Positions 17,731 to 25,894 of a stretch of DNA of 64,000 nt are shown one piece after another. The notes beneath the pieces are model-generated. The model did no database searches, had not been told where the DNA came from, and worked only from the letters and a program-made list of their open reading frames with translations. The first letter of the stretch is position 1; every line of letters starts with the position of its first letter. Made by a program: the position numbers and the translations under genes. Source of the DNA: Breoghania sp. Its GTDB lineage: Bacteria > Pseudomonadota > Alphaproteobacteria > Rhizobiales > Stappiaceae. Location: positions 2,790,001 to 2,854,000 of the forward strand of contig NZ_OY771475.1 of NCBI RefSeq assembly GCF_963674635.1, read 5' to 3'.

Positions 17731-18195
17731 ATGGATTTGAGCGACCTCATCACGGCAGACGCCATTATTCCGGCGCTCAAGGTGAACAGCAAGAAGCAGG
17801 TCATCCAGGAGCTGGCAGCCAAGGCAGCAAGCATCACGGGCCTGCCGGAACGCGACATCTTCGATACCCTGCTGCAGCGCGAACGTCTGGGCTCCACCGG
17901 TGTGGGCCACGGCATCGCGATTCCACATGGCAAACCGGTGACGCTGAAGCGCCTTTTGGGGGTCTTCGCCCGCCTGGAACGCCCGATCGATTTCGATGCG
18001 CTTGACGACCAGCCGGTCGATCTCGTCTTTCTGCTGCTGGCGCCGGAAGGTGCCGGTGCCGATCATCTGAAAGCGCTTGCCCGCGTGGCGCGCCTGTTGC
18101 GCGACCCCGGCGTGGCCGCAAAGCTGCGCGCAAGCACCGATGCAGCCGCCATCTATGCGCTGCTCACTCAGCCGAACGCGTCAAACGCAGCCTGA
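17731..18195 (+). CDS. ptsN: PTS IIA-like nitrogen regulatory protein
   Basis: EIIA-Ntr, the final phosphoacceptor of the PTS-Ntr regulatory chain; it controls potassium transport, nitrogen and carbon functions rather than sugar uptake. 154 residues from ATG 17731. The phosphorylated His66 sits in GHGIAIPHGK, and the Gly/Thr environment (RERLGSTGVG) is intact. The frame is open upstream from 17587, but that part overlaps hpf in another frame and is not family-like. It lies 70 bases after hpf and ends the rpoN-linked cluster. Confidence 0.96.
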   Translation: MDLSDLITADAIIPALKVNSKKQVIQELAAKAASITGLPERDIFDTLLQRERLGSTGVGHGIAIPHGKPVTLKRLLGVFARLERPIDFDALDDQPVDLVFLLLAPEGAGADHLKALARVARLLRDPGVAAKLRASTDAAAIYALLTQPNASNAA

Positions 18196-18284
18196 CATTT
18201 CACGCTGGCGATTGCCGGCGCGCCTCTCCCCGTCATGTGTCGGCAGCCCTGACCCATGGACCGGTGCGGCTTTGAGGCCATAAA

Positions 18285-18312
18285 AAAGCGGCACCGTTTC
18301 CGGTGCCGCTTT
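18285..18312. terminator. Intrinsic terminator between ptsN and the DUF1150 gene
   Basis: 12-bp stem AAAGCGGCACCG / CGGTGCCGCTTT with a TTTC loop. On the minus strand it is followed by six Ts, so it is a strong terminator for the hsp20-DUF1150 unit; on the plus strand the T-run is only three. Confidence 0.88.
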
Positions 18313-18381
18313 CAGGCATCTCGTCTTTCCGAGTTGGCGCACTCTCTCAAACGCCGGGTCCTTGCCCCATCGCGGCCTGCG

Positions 18382-18633
18382 TCAGTGCACGCTGACCGGG
18401 GTCAACTCGTTCTCCACTGCATTGGCCACAATGGCCTCGCGACTGTCGGAGAGCATGATGGGGGAGCCATCCGCCCCCAGAAGGGCCCACAGCTTCAACC
18501 CGCGCTCCATTTGCGGTGCGGCCGGGAAGATCGCGTTGATGTCTTCGGAACGCAGCTGCCGGATATAGGCGATGTGACCATCACCGAGATGGGCAAATGT
18601 CCTGGAATTGATGTGCTTCAGGTTATCGGTCAT
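18382..18633 (-). CDS. DUF1150 family protein
   Basis: Small 83-residue protein beginning MTDNLKHINSRTFAHLGDGHIAYIR, which matches the DUF1150 family found almost only in alphaproteobacteria and typically encoded next to small heat-shock genes. It has no transmembrane segment. It lies 104 bases downstream of hsp20 on the same strand and before the shared terminator, so heat-inducible co-transcription is likely. Biochemical function is unknown. Confidence 0.85.
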   Translation of the reverse strand: MTDNLKHINSRTFAHLGDGHIAYIRQLRSEDINAIFPAAPQMERGLKLWALLGADGSPIMLSDSREAIVANAVENELTPVSVH

Positions 18634-18737
18634 CAGTGATCCCTCCTGGGTTGAACCGCCCGATCAAGGATTTACGCCACCAACCTTGCGCCCGCCGCCA
18701 CCGCAGCGGTGGGTGCATGAGATCGGTTTTCAGTCCT

Positions 18738-19169
18738 TCAGTCATGTGCGGAAATCGCGATGCGCCGCACTGTCCTTTCCGGCTCCGGCCGGACAAGGTC
18801 GATGGAAAGAAGGCCGTCCTTCAAATCGGCACCCAAGATCACGATGCCTTCCGCCAGAACGAATGTTCGCTGGAACTGTCGCGCGGCGATGCCGCGGTGC
18901 AGATATTGGCGGTTGTTTTCCTCGGTCTGTCGACCGCGGATGACAAGCTGGTTTTCCTCCACCGTCACATCGAGCTGGTCGCTGGTGAAGCCAGCAACCG
19001 CAAGTGTGATGCGGAGAATCTCGCCCTGCTCTCCCTCACGCGGGAGTCGCTCGATATTATAGGGCGGATAGCCGTCGTTGGTTGCCTTCGACACCCGATC
19101 CAAAACCCGTTCGATATCGTCGAAACCGAGCAGCAGCGGGCTCGAAAACGCCGAAAGACGCGACATCAT
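18738..19169 (-). CDS. Small heat-shock protein, Hsp20 family (IbpA-like)
   Basis: ATP-independent holdase chaperone of 143 residues. The alpha-crystallin domain runs from about residue 35 to 130 (YPPYNIERL, then ITLAVAGFTSDQLDVTVEEN and the AARQFQRTFVLAEGI segment). The N-terminus MSRLSAFSSPLLLGFDDIERVLDRV is typical of rhizobial class A sHsps. Two adjacent ATGs (19169 and 19166) could both serve; AAGGA is six bases before the first. A probable sigma-32 promoter and a ROSE-type leader precede it. DUF1150 follows. Confidence 0.95.
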   Translation of the reverse strand: MMSRLSAFSSPLLLGFDDIERVLDRVSKATNDGYPPYNIERLPREGEQGEILRITLAVAGFTSDQLDVTVEENQLVIRGRQTEENNRQYLHRGIAARQFQRTFVLAEGIVILGADLKDGLLSIDLVRPEPERTVRRIAISAHD

Positions 19170-19262
19170 CAAAGTCCTTTTTCTAAGCGACCTTGTTTCA
19201 GCAAACCTGCTGAACCGGACCCGAATTCGGCATCCGGACGGACCTCATGGTCCGTTTCGCAT
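19170..19262 (-). promoter_or_regulatory. ROSE-like RNA thermometer in the hsp20 leader
   Basis: The roughly 90-nt leader folds as consecutive hairpins. Reading along the transcript these are ACGGACC/GGTCCGT (19255-19238), a CCGAATTCGG-centred stem, and TTCAGCA/TGCTGAA (19214-19197). A final element TCGCT faces the AGGA ribosome site across a short loop just before the ATG. ROSE elements of rhizobial sHsp genes have exactly this layout, with a U(U/C)GCU anti-Shine-Dalgarno motif in the last hairpin. Assignment is by architecture and motif, not by covariance search. Confidence 0.7.
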
Positions 19263-19266
19263 CTGA

Positions 19267-19295
19267 ATATGGGCAGTTTGTCGGCAGTGTTCAAG
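19267..19295 (-). promoter_or_regulatory. Probable sigma-32 (RpoH) promoter of hsp20
   Basis: On the minus strand CTTGAA (19295-19290), a 17-bp spacer and CCATAT (19272-19267), close to the alphaproteobacterial RpoH consensus CTTG-N17/18-C-C/T-TAT. It is placed about 97 bases before the hsp20 start codon, which fits the ROSE-like leader. Confidence 0.65.
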
Positions 19296-19417
19296 AATAG
19301 GGTCACCACCATCCCCCCTCGTGCGCGGCGAAAGAAGGGAATGACGGGGCGACACCTCACCCTTTGACGTATCCATCCACTTGCGGTCACACGTGGGCCG
19401 GGGGCATGCCTCGCCGC

Positions 19418-20188
19418 CTAATAGCCATAGCCGCCATACCCGCCATAGCTGCCACTGACAGCGGCCTCCTTATCGCCATCGGAGGGCGCTTGGGCGCTCT
19501 TTCCGCTGCCGCGCTCCGGCGGATTGACCACAGGACTGACGCCGCAGACGGACTCCGCGCGAAATGACGGCCACAGCCGGGGTTGCTGGGCAAGCAGCGG
19601 AAAGTCGGCGGCCAATTCCGCCGGAGCGCGCCGGTCGACGCCGGAGACACCGCGCGTGACGATGACGCCGGTGCAGGGTTCGGTGATCATCCGACACCCG
19701 CCGCCACGCCGACACACTTGCGCACTGCCATGGAGCAACAGAAAGGCAGTTCGGTTGGGGCTGTGGGTCACATCGACCACAGTGCCGCGAATGCCGACGG
19801 TGGCCACCGGCGTCGTGATGGAAACCCGGTCCTGACCGGGCCTGTTGCCGGAACCGAGAAACCGGAGGGTGCCCTTCGTCAGCTTCAGGCGGGCGCGCAC
19901 CGCGCCTCCCTTGTAGACGAATTCATCCAGAACCACATCGCTGCCCGCCCCCACCACAAGATGGGACCCGTCAATCAGGCGGAACTGACCATTGGCGGCA
20001 GGGCGGGCACGGATATGTTCCTTGAAATGAATGTCGCTGCCCGGGGACAGGGCGCGTACGGGAGACGATCGCAGCTCGCCGGTAACCGACCCGGTTATGG
20101 CGAAGGCGGAGCCGATCTGTTCGGCAGACGTCGCAGGACTTGCAACCGCACAGGCGACGGCAAGCCCCAGAAAGAGATATCGGATCAT
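19418..20188 (-). CDS. FecR-domain secreted protein
   Basis: 256-residue exported protein from ATG 20188, chosen because a full AAGGAGG lies seven bases upstream (the open frame continues to 20287). The signal peptide is residues 1-23 (ending ATSA). The FecR-like domain is shown by KLTKGTLRFLG and ITTPVATVGIRGTVVDV (about 125-170). The C-terminus is low complexity and ends in a Ser/Gly/Tyr-rich tail (GSYGGYGGYGY). Such stand-alone FecR proteins in alphaproteobacteria are of unknown function; there is no FecI sigma factor or TonB receptor nearby, so classical iron-citrate signalling is unlikely. Confidence 0.82.
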   Translation of the reverse strand: MIRYLFLGLAVACAVASPATSAEQIGSAFAITGSVTGELRSSPVRALSPGSDIHFKEHIRARPAANGQFRLIDGSHLVVGAGSDVVLDEFVYKGGAVRARLKLTKGTLRFLGSGNRPGQDRVSITTPVATVGIRGTVVDVTHSPNRTAFLLLHGSAQVCRRGGGCRMITEPCTGVIVTRGVSGVDRRAPAELAADFPLLAQQPRLWPSFRAESVCGVSPVVNPPERGSGKSAQAPSDGDKEAAVSGSYGGYGGYGY

Positions 20189-20396
20189 GGCAGGCCCTCC
20201 TTGAAAGACGGGGCCGGGCGCAGCCCCGCAACCACGAATGCGGCAAAGGCGCGATGGCCTCAGTGACACATTTCGGACCTGACACATACCAAACCGCTGA
20301 GCCCGGCCTGCGCGCCCCGATCACCCAGCGTCAGTTTCCCGTTCCCATCCCCATTCCCAAATTCAAAAGGCCGTGATCCGGATACCGCCAACAAAA

Positions 20397-20422
20397 AAAG
20401 CCGCGGCTGGGGCCGCGGCTTT
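20397..20422 (-). terminator. Intrinsic terminator of the pca operon
   Basis: 11-bp stem AAAGCCGCGGC / GCCGCGGCTTT with a 4-nt loop, followed on the minus strand by a run of seven Ts. It lies 27 bases after the thiolase stop. Confidence 0.9.
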
Positions 20423-20448
20423 CAGACAGATCCGCATTGTCAGCGGTA

Positions 20449-21654
20449 TCAGACCGCTTCCACCGCGCAGGCGATGCCCTGACCGACGCCGATGCACATG
20501 GTGGCAAGCGCTCGCTTGGCGCCGCGCAACTTGAGCTCCAGGGCGGCCGTGCCCGCGATACGCGCGCCCGACATGCCGAGCGGATGGCCAAGCGCAATCG
20601 CCCCGCCATTCGGATTGACGTGGTCGGCATCTTCGGCAACACCGAGTTCACGCAACACCGCGATGCCCTGCGAGGCGAAAGCCTCGTTCAATTCGATGAT
20701 GTCGAAATCGGTGATCGACAAACCGAGCTGAGCCATCAGTTTCTTGGATGCAGGCGCCGGGCCAATGCCCATGATGCGCGGGGCGACGCCAGCGGCCGCA
20801 CCGCCCAGAACGCGGGCGATCGGTGTCAGACCATATTTCTTGACCGCGGCCTCCGAAGCAAGGATGAGCCCCGCCGCACCGTCATTGACACCGGAGGCGT
20901 TGCCCGCCGTGACCGAACCGTTCTGACGGAACGGGGTGGGAAGCTTGCCGAGCGTCTCCACCGTGGTGCCGGGGCGCGGATGCTCGTCCTTGTCGACGAT
21001 GATCGGATCGCCTTTGCGCTGCGGGATCGTGACGGGGACAATCTCCTTGGCCAACCGCCCATTCTCCTGCGCGGCGACGGCCTTGTTCTGCGAGCGTACG
21101 GCGAAGGCATCCTGATCTGCGCGCGCGACATTGAAATCGGCGGCGACGTTCTCGCCGGTCTCGGGCATGGATTCCACGCCATACTGCTTCTTCAGCACCG
21201 GGTTCACGAAGCGCCAACCAATGGTCGTGTCGTAGATCTCGGCATTGCGCGAAAAGGCGCTGGTTGCCTTGGGCATGACGAAGGGCGCGCGCGACATGGA
21301 TTCCACGCCCCCGGCAATCACCAGTTCCGCCTCCCCCGCCTTGATCATGCGCGAAGCTGCAAGCATGGCGTCCATGCCTGAGCCGCACAGGCGGTTGATG
21401 GTGGTGCCGGGAACGCATTCCGGCATGCCCGCCAGAAGGATCGCCATGCGGGCGACGTTGCGATTGTCTTCGCCCGCCTGATTGGCGCACCCCATGATCA
21501 CGTCGTCAACCGCCTCGAAATCAATGGACGGGTTGCGCTCCACAAGCGCCCTCAGGGGCGCGGCGGCAAGGTCGTCGGCGCGCACCGCACTCAATGCGCC
21601 GCCGAAGCGGCCGATGGGGGTGCGAATGTAATCGACGATATAGGCTTCAGTCAT
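20449..21654 (-). CDS. pcaF: 3-oxoadipyl-CoA thiolase
   Basis: Thiolase that cleaves 3-oxoadipyl-CoA to succinyl-CoA and acetyl-CoA, the last step of the beta-ketoadipate pathway. 401 residues. The acyl-accepting Cys90 is in NRLCGSGMDAM, the His in NGGAIALGHPLGMSGAR, and the second Cys in CIGVGQG near the C-terminus. The extended N-terminal region (VDYIRTPIGRFGGALSAVRADDLA) is that of the PcaF/PaaJ subgroup rather than biosynthetic PhaA. It follows two CoA-transferase subunits, which fixes the pathway. A generic acetyl-CoA acyltransferase role remains possible. Confidence 0.92.
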   Translation of the reverse strand: MTEAYIVDYIRTPIGRFGGALSAVRADDLAAAPLRALVERNPSIDFEAVDDVIMGCANQAGEDNRNVARMAILLAGMPECVPGTTINRLCGSGMDAMLAASRMIKAGEAELVIAGGVESMSRAPFVMPKATSAFSRNAEIYDTTIGWRFVNPVLKKQYGVESMPETGENVAADFNVARADQDAFAVRSQNKAVAAQENGRLAKEIVPVTIPQRKGDPIIVDKDEHPRPGTTVETLGKLPTPFRQNGSVTAGNASGVNDGAAGLILASEAAVKKYGLTPIARVLGGAAAGVAPRIMGIGPAPASKKLMAQLGLSITDFDIIELNEAFASQGIAVLRELGVAEDADHVNPNGGAIALGHPLGMSGARIAGTAALELKLRGAKRALATMCIGVGQGIACAVEAV

Positions 21655-21759
21655 GATGCTCTGTTTTCCTCTCCCGGCCAGTCCTCTCCGGCCGTCGCAT
21701 AGAGACCGCGCACGACACTTGGCGCGCGCGGCATTTTCCTTGTTCAGCTGTTCGCGCGC

Positions 21760-22530
21760 TCAGGCCTGTTCGCCATGTGCCGCGGCTGTGCGGGCATTGA
21801 GCGCGCGCAGAACGTCCAGTTCCGCCGCGCTGGGGACCAGGGTCTCCTCGATGTCGTCGGCGAACTGGATCTCCCAGCCGGTTGCCGCCACGATGTCCTC
21901 ACGCGACACGCCGGGATGGATGGAAACCACCTGGAATTCCTTGGTTTCCGGATCGGGTCGCATGACACACAGATCCGTTACGATCATGTTCGGACCCTTG
22001 GTGGTGACGCCCAGCTCCCGGCGCGAGTTGTGCCCCTCGCCGTGACCGAGCGAGGTGCGGAAGGAGAGCTTGTCGACAAAACTGCGCTTGCCCTGCTTCA
22101 TGACGATGAAGATCTGACCGCAGGACGTGGCGATCTCGGGAGCCCCACCGCCGCCGGGAAGGCGGACCTTCGGGTCGTCGTAGTCGCCGATCACCGTGGA
22201 ATTGATATTGCCGTACTTGTCGATTTCCGCACCACCCAGAAAGCCGATGCTGATGCGTCCGCCCTGCAGCCAGTAGCGGAACATCTCCGGCACCGCGACT
22301 GTGGTGAGCGCGGTCTCGCAAAGCTCACCGTCACCGATGGACAGCGGCAGAACGGCCGGACGGGTACCGATGGTGCCGGACTCGTAGATCAGCGTGATAT
22401 CCGGAGCATGGGTGAGGCGCGCCAGATTGCAGGCCGCCGACGGCAGACCGATGCCGACAAAACATACGTCTTCATTGGACAGCGCACGCGCGGCGGCGAC
22501 CGTCATCATTTCGGTGGAAGTGTAATCCAT
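21760..22530 (-). CDS. pcaJ: 3-oxoadipate CoA-transferase subunit B (GctB/CatJ-like)
   Basis: Beta subunit of a family I CoA-transferase that activates 3-oxoadipate with succinyl-CoA. 256 residues from ATG 22530, which has GGGAGG six bases upstream. The catalytic region is IYESGTIG (Glu), with the GGRISIGFLGGAEIDKYGN segment typical of GctB relatives. The length matches the CatI/CatJ type of 3-oxoadipate CoA-transferase rather than the shorter PcaI/PcaJ of pseudomonads. It begins 11 bases after the end of subunit A. Confidence 0.87.
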   Translation of the reverse strand: MDYTSTEMMTVAAARALSNEDVCFVGIGLPSAACNLARLTHAPDITLIYESGTIGTRPAVLPLSIGDGELCETALTTVAVPEMFRYWLQGGRISIGFLGGAEIDKYGNINSTVIGDYDDPKVRLPGGGGAPEIATSCGQIFIVMKQGKRSFVDKLSFRTSLGHGEGHNSRRELGVTTKGPNMIVTDLCVMRPDPETKEFQVVSIHPGVSREDIVAATGWEIQFADDIEETLVPSAAELDVLRALNARTAAAHGEQA

Positions 22531-22541
22531 CGTCGCCTCCC

Positions 22542-23405
22542 TCATGCCGACTTGCCGGACGTTGACTGACCCACATGGACCGCGAAAGCCTCAGGCCCCT
22601 GCTCCATGACATTCTTCTGCATCCAGGCGGCAAAGCTGTCGCGGTCGCGCGCGATGGCGTCCCAACGCTTGTAGAAGACATTGTCGCGCGGATAAGCGCC
22701 CTGCACATAGGAAGGATGCGCCCCGCCCGGCACCTCAGCCACCGCCGAGACCGTCCAGCTTGGCAGCACGCAGGAATTCGGCGACGGCGGAGCCAGGTCC
22801 TCGACGATTTCCTCAACCGTCACGATGGAGCGCTTGGCGGCCAGCACCGCCTCTTTCTGAACGCCGACAATGCCCTCGATCAGCACATTGCCTTGCCTGT
22901 CGGCTCGGTTGGCGTGGATGATCGCTACATCCGGACGGATCGCTGGCACGGCAGCCAACTCCTCGCCCGTGAAGGGACAGGTGACGGATTTGATGTTCGG
23001 ATTGACCTTGGCGAGATCCGCGCCCCGATAGCCACGGAAGACCGCGCAAGGAAGCCCCGCCGCACCCGCCTCATAGGCGTTGGCCATGGCCGCATGGCTA
23101 TGCTCTTCAAGCGTGATCGGCTTCGGCCACTGCCTCTCCACCGCATCGCGCAACCGGTGCAGGGACCCCACGCCCGGGTTGCCCCCCCAGGAGAAAACCA
23201 TCTTGTCCACGCAGCCCATGCCGATGAGCTGGTCGTAGAGAATGTCCGGGGTCATGCGGATGATAGTAAGCCCCGTGCGGCCCTGCCGGATCACTTCGTG
23301 ACCGGCGGCATAAGGGATGAGATGGGTGAACCCCTCCATCGCCACCGCATCGCCGTCGCGCACGAGGTCTGCGACAGCATTCTTCAAAGTCATGATACGA
23401 GCCAT
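22542..23405 (-). CDS. pcaI: 3-oxoadipate CoA-transferase subunit A (GctA/CatI-like)
   Basis: Alpha subunit of the 3-oxoadipate:succinyl-CoA transferase; 287 residues. Family features include the N-terminal VRDGDAVAMEGFTHLIPYAAGHEVIRQ segment, VFSWGGNPGVGSLHR and the PDVAIIHANRADRQGNV stretch conserved in the GctA/CatI group. It is the first gene of the operon pcaI-pcaJ-pcaF, transcribed away from an IclR regulator with an obvious operator between them. Upstream pca genes (pcaDCHG) are not in the window, so other funnels to 3-oxoadipate must be encoded elsewhere. Confidence 0.87.
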   Translation of the reverse strand: MARIMTLKNAVADLVRDGDAVAMEGFTHLIPYAAGHEVIRQGRTGLTIIRMTPDILYDQLIGMGCVDKMVFSWGGNPGVGSLHRLRDAVERQWPKPITLEEHSHAAMANAYEAGAAGLPCAVFRGYRGADLAKVNPNIKSVTCPFTGEELAAVPAIRPDVAIIHANRADRQGNVLIEGIVGVQKEAVLAAKRSIVTVEEIVEDLAPPSPNSCVLPSWTVSAVAEVPGGAHPSYVQGAYPRDNVFYKRWDAIARDRDSFAAWMQKNVMEQGPEAFAVHVGQSTSGKSA

Positions 23406-23674
23406 GATACGCGTTCATTCCTCCCTGGCAGCCTGCTTCCTCTAAGCAGGCCGGGCGATCTGCCGGACCCCGGCATCTCCCCCTCTCTCTTCCCCGGCCG
23501 GCTTGCCACCGGCCCCGGCAGCGTCGCTCAGAAACCGCCGCCACCCTGTCAAATAGATAACATAGCAACCAGTCAAGACCGTTCACCACCCCTGCAGACG
23601 CAACGTCAAGCCCGAGGCGCAGCATGCGCCTGTTTGCCTTGACCGTTTCGCTACCCGGCAGGGGATAAACCCGG

Positions 23675-23703
23675 TTGCAAATGTTCGCATTGCGAACTAA
23701 TAT
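23675..23703 (+). promoter_or_regulatory. Promoter of the IclR (PcaR-like) gene
   Basis: TTGCAA at 23675-23680, a 17-bp spacer and TAATAT at 23698-23703. The spacer is filled by the palindromic operator, so regulator binding would block the polymerase. Confidence 0.6.
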
Positions 23704-23709
23704 TCGCAT
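23683..23709. promoter_or_regulatory. PcaR-type operator: palindrome plus third half-site
   Basis: GTTCGCATTGCGAAC (23683-23697) is a perfect 7-bp inverted repeat around one central base. A third copy of the half-site, TTCGCAT, is at 23703-23709, 19 bp from the first. Three repeats, two as a palindrome and one as a direct repeat, is the operator layout known for PobR/PcaU/PcaR IclR-family regulators of aromatic degradation. Confidence 0.75.
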
Positions 23710-23800
23710 AGTGATATGTTTTTGCGCCTGCGAAGGCCTCTGTCAAGCCCGTTTGGGAACAGAGGCGATGTTGCAGGCGAAAACCGGGAGGAAGGTCGCC

Positions 23801-24613
23801 ATGAACCTCGCGCCGATGAACAGCGACAATGAGGATTTCGAAGATGACGGCATCCGGCGCGGACGGGAGTTTGTCGGTTCGCTGGAGCGCGGATTGAAGG
23901 TGATGCAGGCGCTCGGCGATGCGCCGGAGGGTCTCACGCTGACCGATGTCGCGGGTCGTGTCGGGCTCACCCGCGCAACGGCCCGACGGTTCCTGCTCAC
24001 GCTTCTGGAACTTGGTTACGTGCGGCAAGACCGCAGGCTCTTCATCCTGACGCCGAAGGTGCTGTCCCTGGGGGTCTCCTACCTGAGCAACCGTCCGATC
24101 TGGCAGAGCGCGGCGCCGCTCATGCGCGAGCTGTCACGGCAGGTGAACGAATCCTGCTCCGCCGCGGTGCTCGACGGCACCGATATCGTCTATGTGGCGC
24201 GCGTGGCGGGCAACAGGATCATGTCGGTCAACATCACCATCGGCACACGCCTTCCCGCCCTGACCACCTCCATGGGCAGGGTCATGCTGGCGAACCTGTC
24301 GCCCACGGCGCTGCATGCATTCCTGACCAAGTCGGATATCCAGCGGCATACCGAATACACGCTGACCGACCACGACAGCCTTTTCGCCGAGATCACGAAT
24401 GTGCGCTCGCGGGGCTATGCAATCCTCGATCAGGAGCTGGAAATCGGCCTGCGCTCCATCGCAGTCCCCTTGCGCGATCGCGCGGGTCGGGCCTTTGCCG
24501 GGCTCAACATCTCCAGCCAGACCGCACGGGTGTCGCGCGAGACGATGATCAGCGAATTCCTGCCGCTGATGCGAGAGACCGCGCGCCGCATAGAACAGTT
24601 CTATGGCGCCTGA
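23801..24613 (+). CDS. pcaR: IclR-family regulator of the beta-ketoadipate operon (PcaR-like)
   Basis: Transcriptional regulator of 270 residues. The N-terminal winged helix-turn-helix covers about residues 28-90 (GSLERGLKVMQAL, then LTLTDVAGRVGLTRATARRFLLTL), followed by the IclR effector domain ending with GLNISSQTARVS. The ATG at 23801 follows GGGAGGAAGG, so it is preferred over upstream in-frame codons. Sequence style is of the PcaR/PobR subgroup, and it is divergent from pcaIJF with a typical operator between. 3-Oxoadipate is the expected effector by analogy with PcaR/PcaU. Confidence 0.9.
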   Translation: MNLAPMNSDNEDFEDDGIRRGREFVGSLERGLKVMQALGDAPEGLTLTDVAGRVGLTRATARRFLLTLLELGYVRQDRRLFILTPKVLSLGVSYLSNRPIWQSAAPLMRELSRQVNESCSAAVLDGTDIVYVARVAGNRIMSVNITIGTRLPALTTSMGRVMLANLSPTALHAFLTKSDIQRHTEYTLTDHDSLFAEITNVRSRGYAILDQELEIGLRSIAVPLRDRAGRAFAGLNISSQTARVSRETMISEFLPLMRETARRIEQFYGA

Positions 24614-24868
24614 AGCCGCAGATACTGGGATTTATCACGATATCCAAAATCCGACGCCATGTCTTTTCGGCATGAAATGGGGAAAAAGCGCTCAACAAGC
24701 CTCCCGACAGCCTGTATGATATTGAGATTACCTATGGTATATGAGTGTGTAGAGTTTAAAGGGCCCGCTTGATAATGAGGTCCGTAAAAGACATTACGAC
24801 TTTCGCAGTGTTCGTGTGAAGAAATGGGTAGAATTCGCTCTTAAAGAGCACGTAACGGAAGGGACCAA

Positions 24869-25546
24869 ATGGTCACGCCACAGCGACAGGCCGCATCCAC
24901 GCGGGACAGGTTGTTATTTTCAGCCTGCCGGATATTCGCTTCTAAGGGCTACCGCGACACGACGGTTGCCGATATTTGTGACACCGCGCAGGCGAACATT
25001 GCCTCGGTCAATTACCACTTTGGCAACAAGGAAAGCCTGTATCGGCAGGTTTTCCAACGTCTTATCGACCTCTACGAGCCGCCCGAGCCACCGCAGAACG
25101 GCAGCCTCGATGACAGCGAGGCGCTGTTGAGGTTTTACGTCCTCGACCGGCTGGAGTGGCTGGTACAGGACGATCCGCTCGAACGGCTCATCCGTGCGGA
25201 AATGGTTCAGCCGACCGGACTGGTCGACGACCTTCGTGTGGCAGGGTTGGAAAAGACGCAAAACCATTTTGCAGCTGCGGTAGGTACCCTTGGCGGAAAC
25301 GCTCTTTCCGCCCCCACGCTGCGCCTTTGCGTCACCAGCATTCTCAGCCAGTGCCGAGCCTTCATGGCGGTGAATTATGCGGGCGTCTATACGGCCAACA
25401 TGCCGCGTCCGAGTGATGCAGACCTGGCGGCATATGCCGACCACGTCACGGTGTTTTCGGTCGCGGGCATCAAGGCTCTCGCCCAACGCGAGCAGGCAGC
25501 ACCGCTACCCTTCACCCCCCGGACGGGAACTGCTGCGGCGAGCTAG
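24869..25546 (+). CDS. TetR-family transcriptional regulator (CecR-like)
   Basis: 225-residue repressor. The N-terminal HTH is clear (TRDRLLFSACRIFASKGYRDTTVADICDTAQANIASVNYHFGNKESLY, about residues 11-58). The C-terminal ligand domain resembles the DUF1956/CecR group, which usually controls drug efflux genes. Here no efflux gene is adjacent: a radical SAM gene follows after 348 bases and pcaR precedes. GGGACC lies just upstream of the ATG. Ligand and target genes are unknown; autoregulation is likely. Confidence 0.87.
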   Translation: MVTPQRQAASTRDRLLFSACRIFASKGYRDTTVADICDTAQANIASVNYHFGNKESLYRQVFQRLIDLYEPPEPPQNGSLDDSEALLRFYVLDRLEWLVQDDPLERLIRAEMVQPTGLVDDLRVAGLEKTQNHFAAAVGTLGGNALSAPTLRLCVTSILSQCRAFMAVNYAGVYTANMPRPSDADLAAYADHVTVFSVAGIKALAQREQAAPLPFTPRTGTAAAS

Positions 25547-25894
25547 GCTCCGGCGGGGCGCGTTCCCTAGGCGTTAACTCATGAGGTTGGGCCGCCCCCG
25601 TTGGCCAGCCCCCTCGCCCTTTTCTACGCCCCGTCTGCTCCGGCCACCAGCGCCAGGTCGCCGCGTGGCCGGAGCAGACGGGGCCGACTTCTTGTTGGCT
25701 CAGACATCAGTCGCGCGGCATGGTGGCAGTCGCGCCGATATCGACCTTGCTGACCGGGCGGATGACCGGATATCGCCGGAACGATTTCGTACACAACGCA
25801 TCCCCTTTGCCCTTGCTGCGTGTATTGCCGCACATTCCGCCATGACGGGAACTCGTACGCGCCCTCAACGCCCAAGCACCGGGAGAACAGAGCC
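25547..25894. other. 348-bp intergenic region with a 20-bp perfect inverted repeat
   Basis: No supported gene. Its main feature is the long inverted repeat at 25628-25684, listed separately. The remainder carries the upstream region of the radical SAM gene; no clear promoter was identified. Confidence 0.5.
25628..25684. repeat. 20-bp perfect inverted repeat (hairpin)
   Basis: GCCCCGTCTGCTCCGGCCAC at 25628-25647 is exactly complementary to 25665-25684, with a 17-nt loop. There is no T-run on either side, so a normal intrinsic terminator is not obvious. It could be a terminator of another type for the TetR gene, an attenuating leader, or a relic of a small mobile repeat. Confidence 0.85.

Noticed and set aside
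19418..20188. FecR protein as part of an iron-citrate FecIR signalling system
   Set aside because: There is no FecI-type sigma factor or TonB receptor nearby, and the protein has a signal peptide rather than the transmembrane anti-sigma layout.
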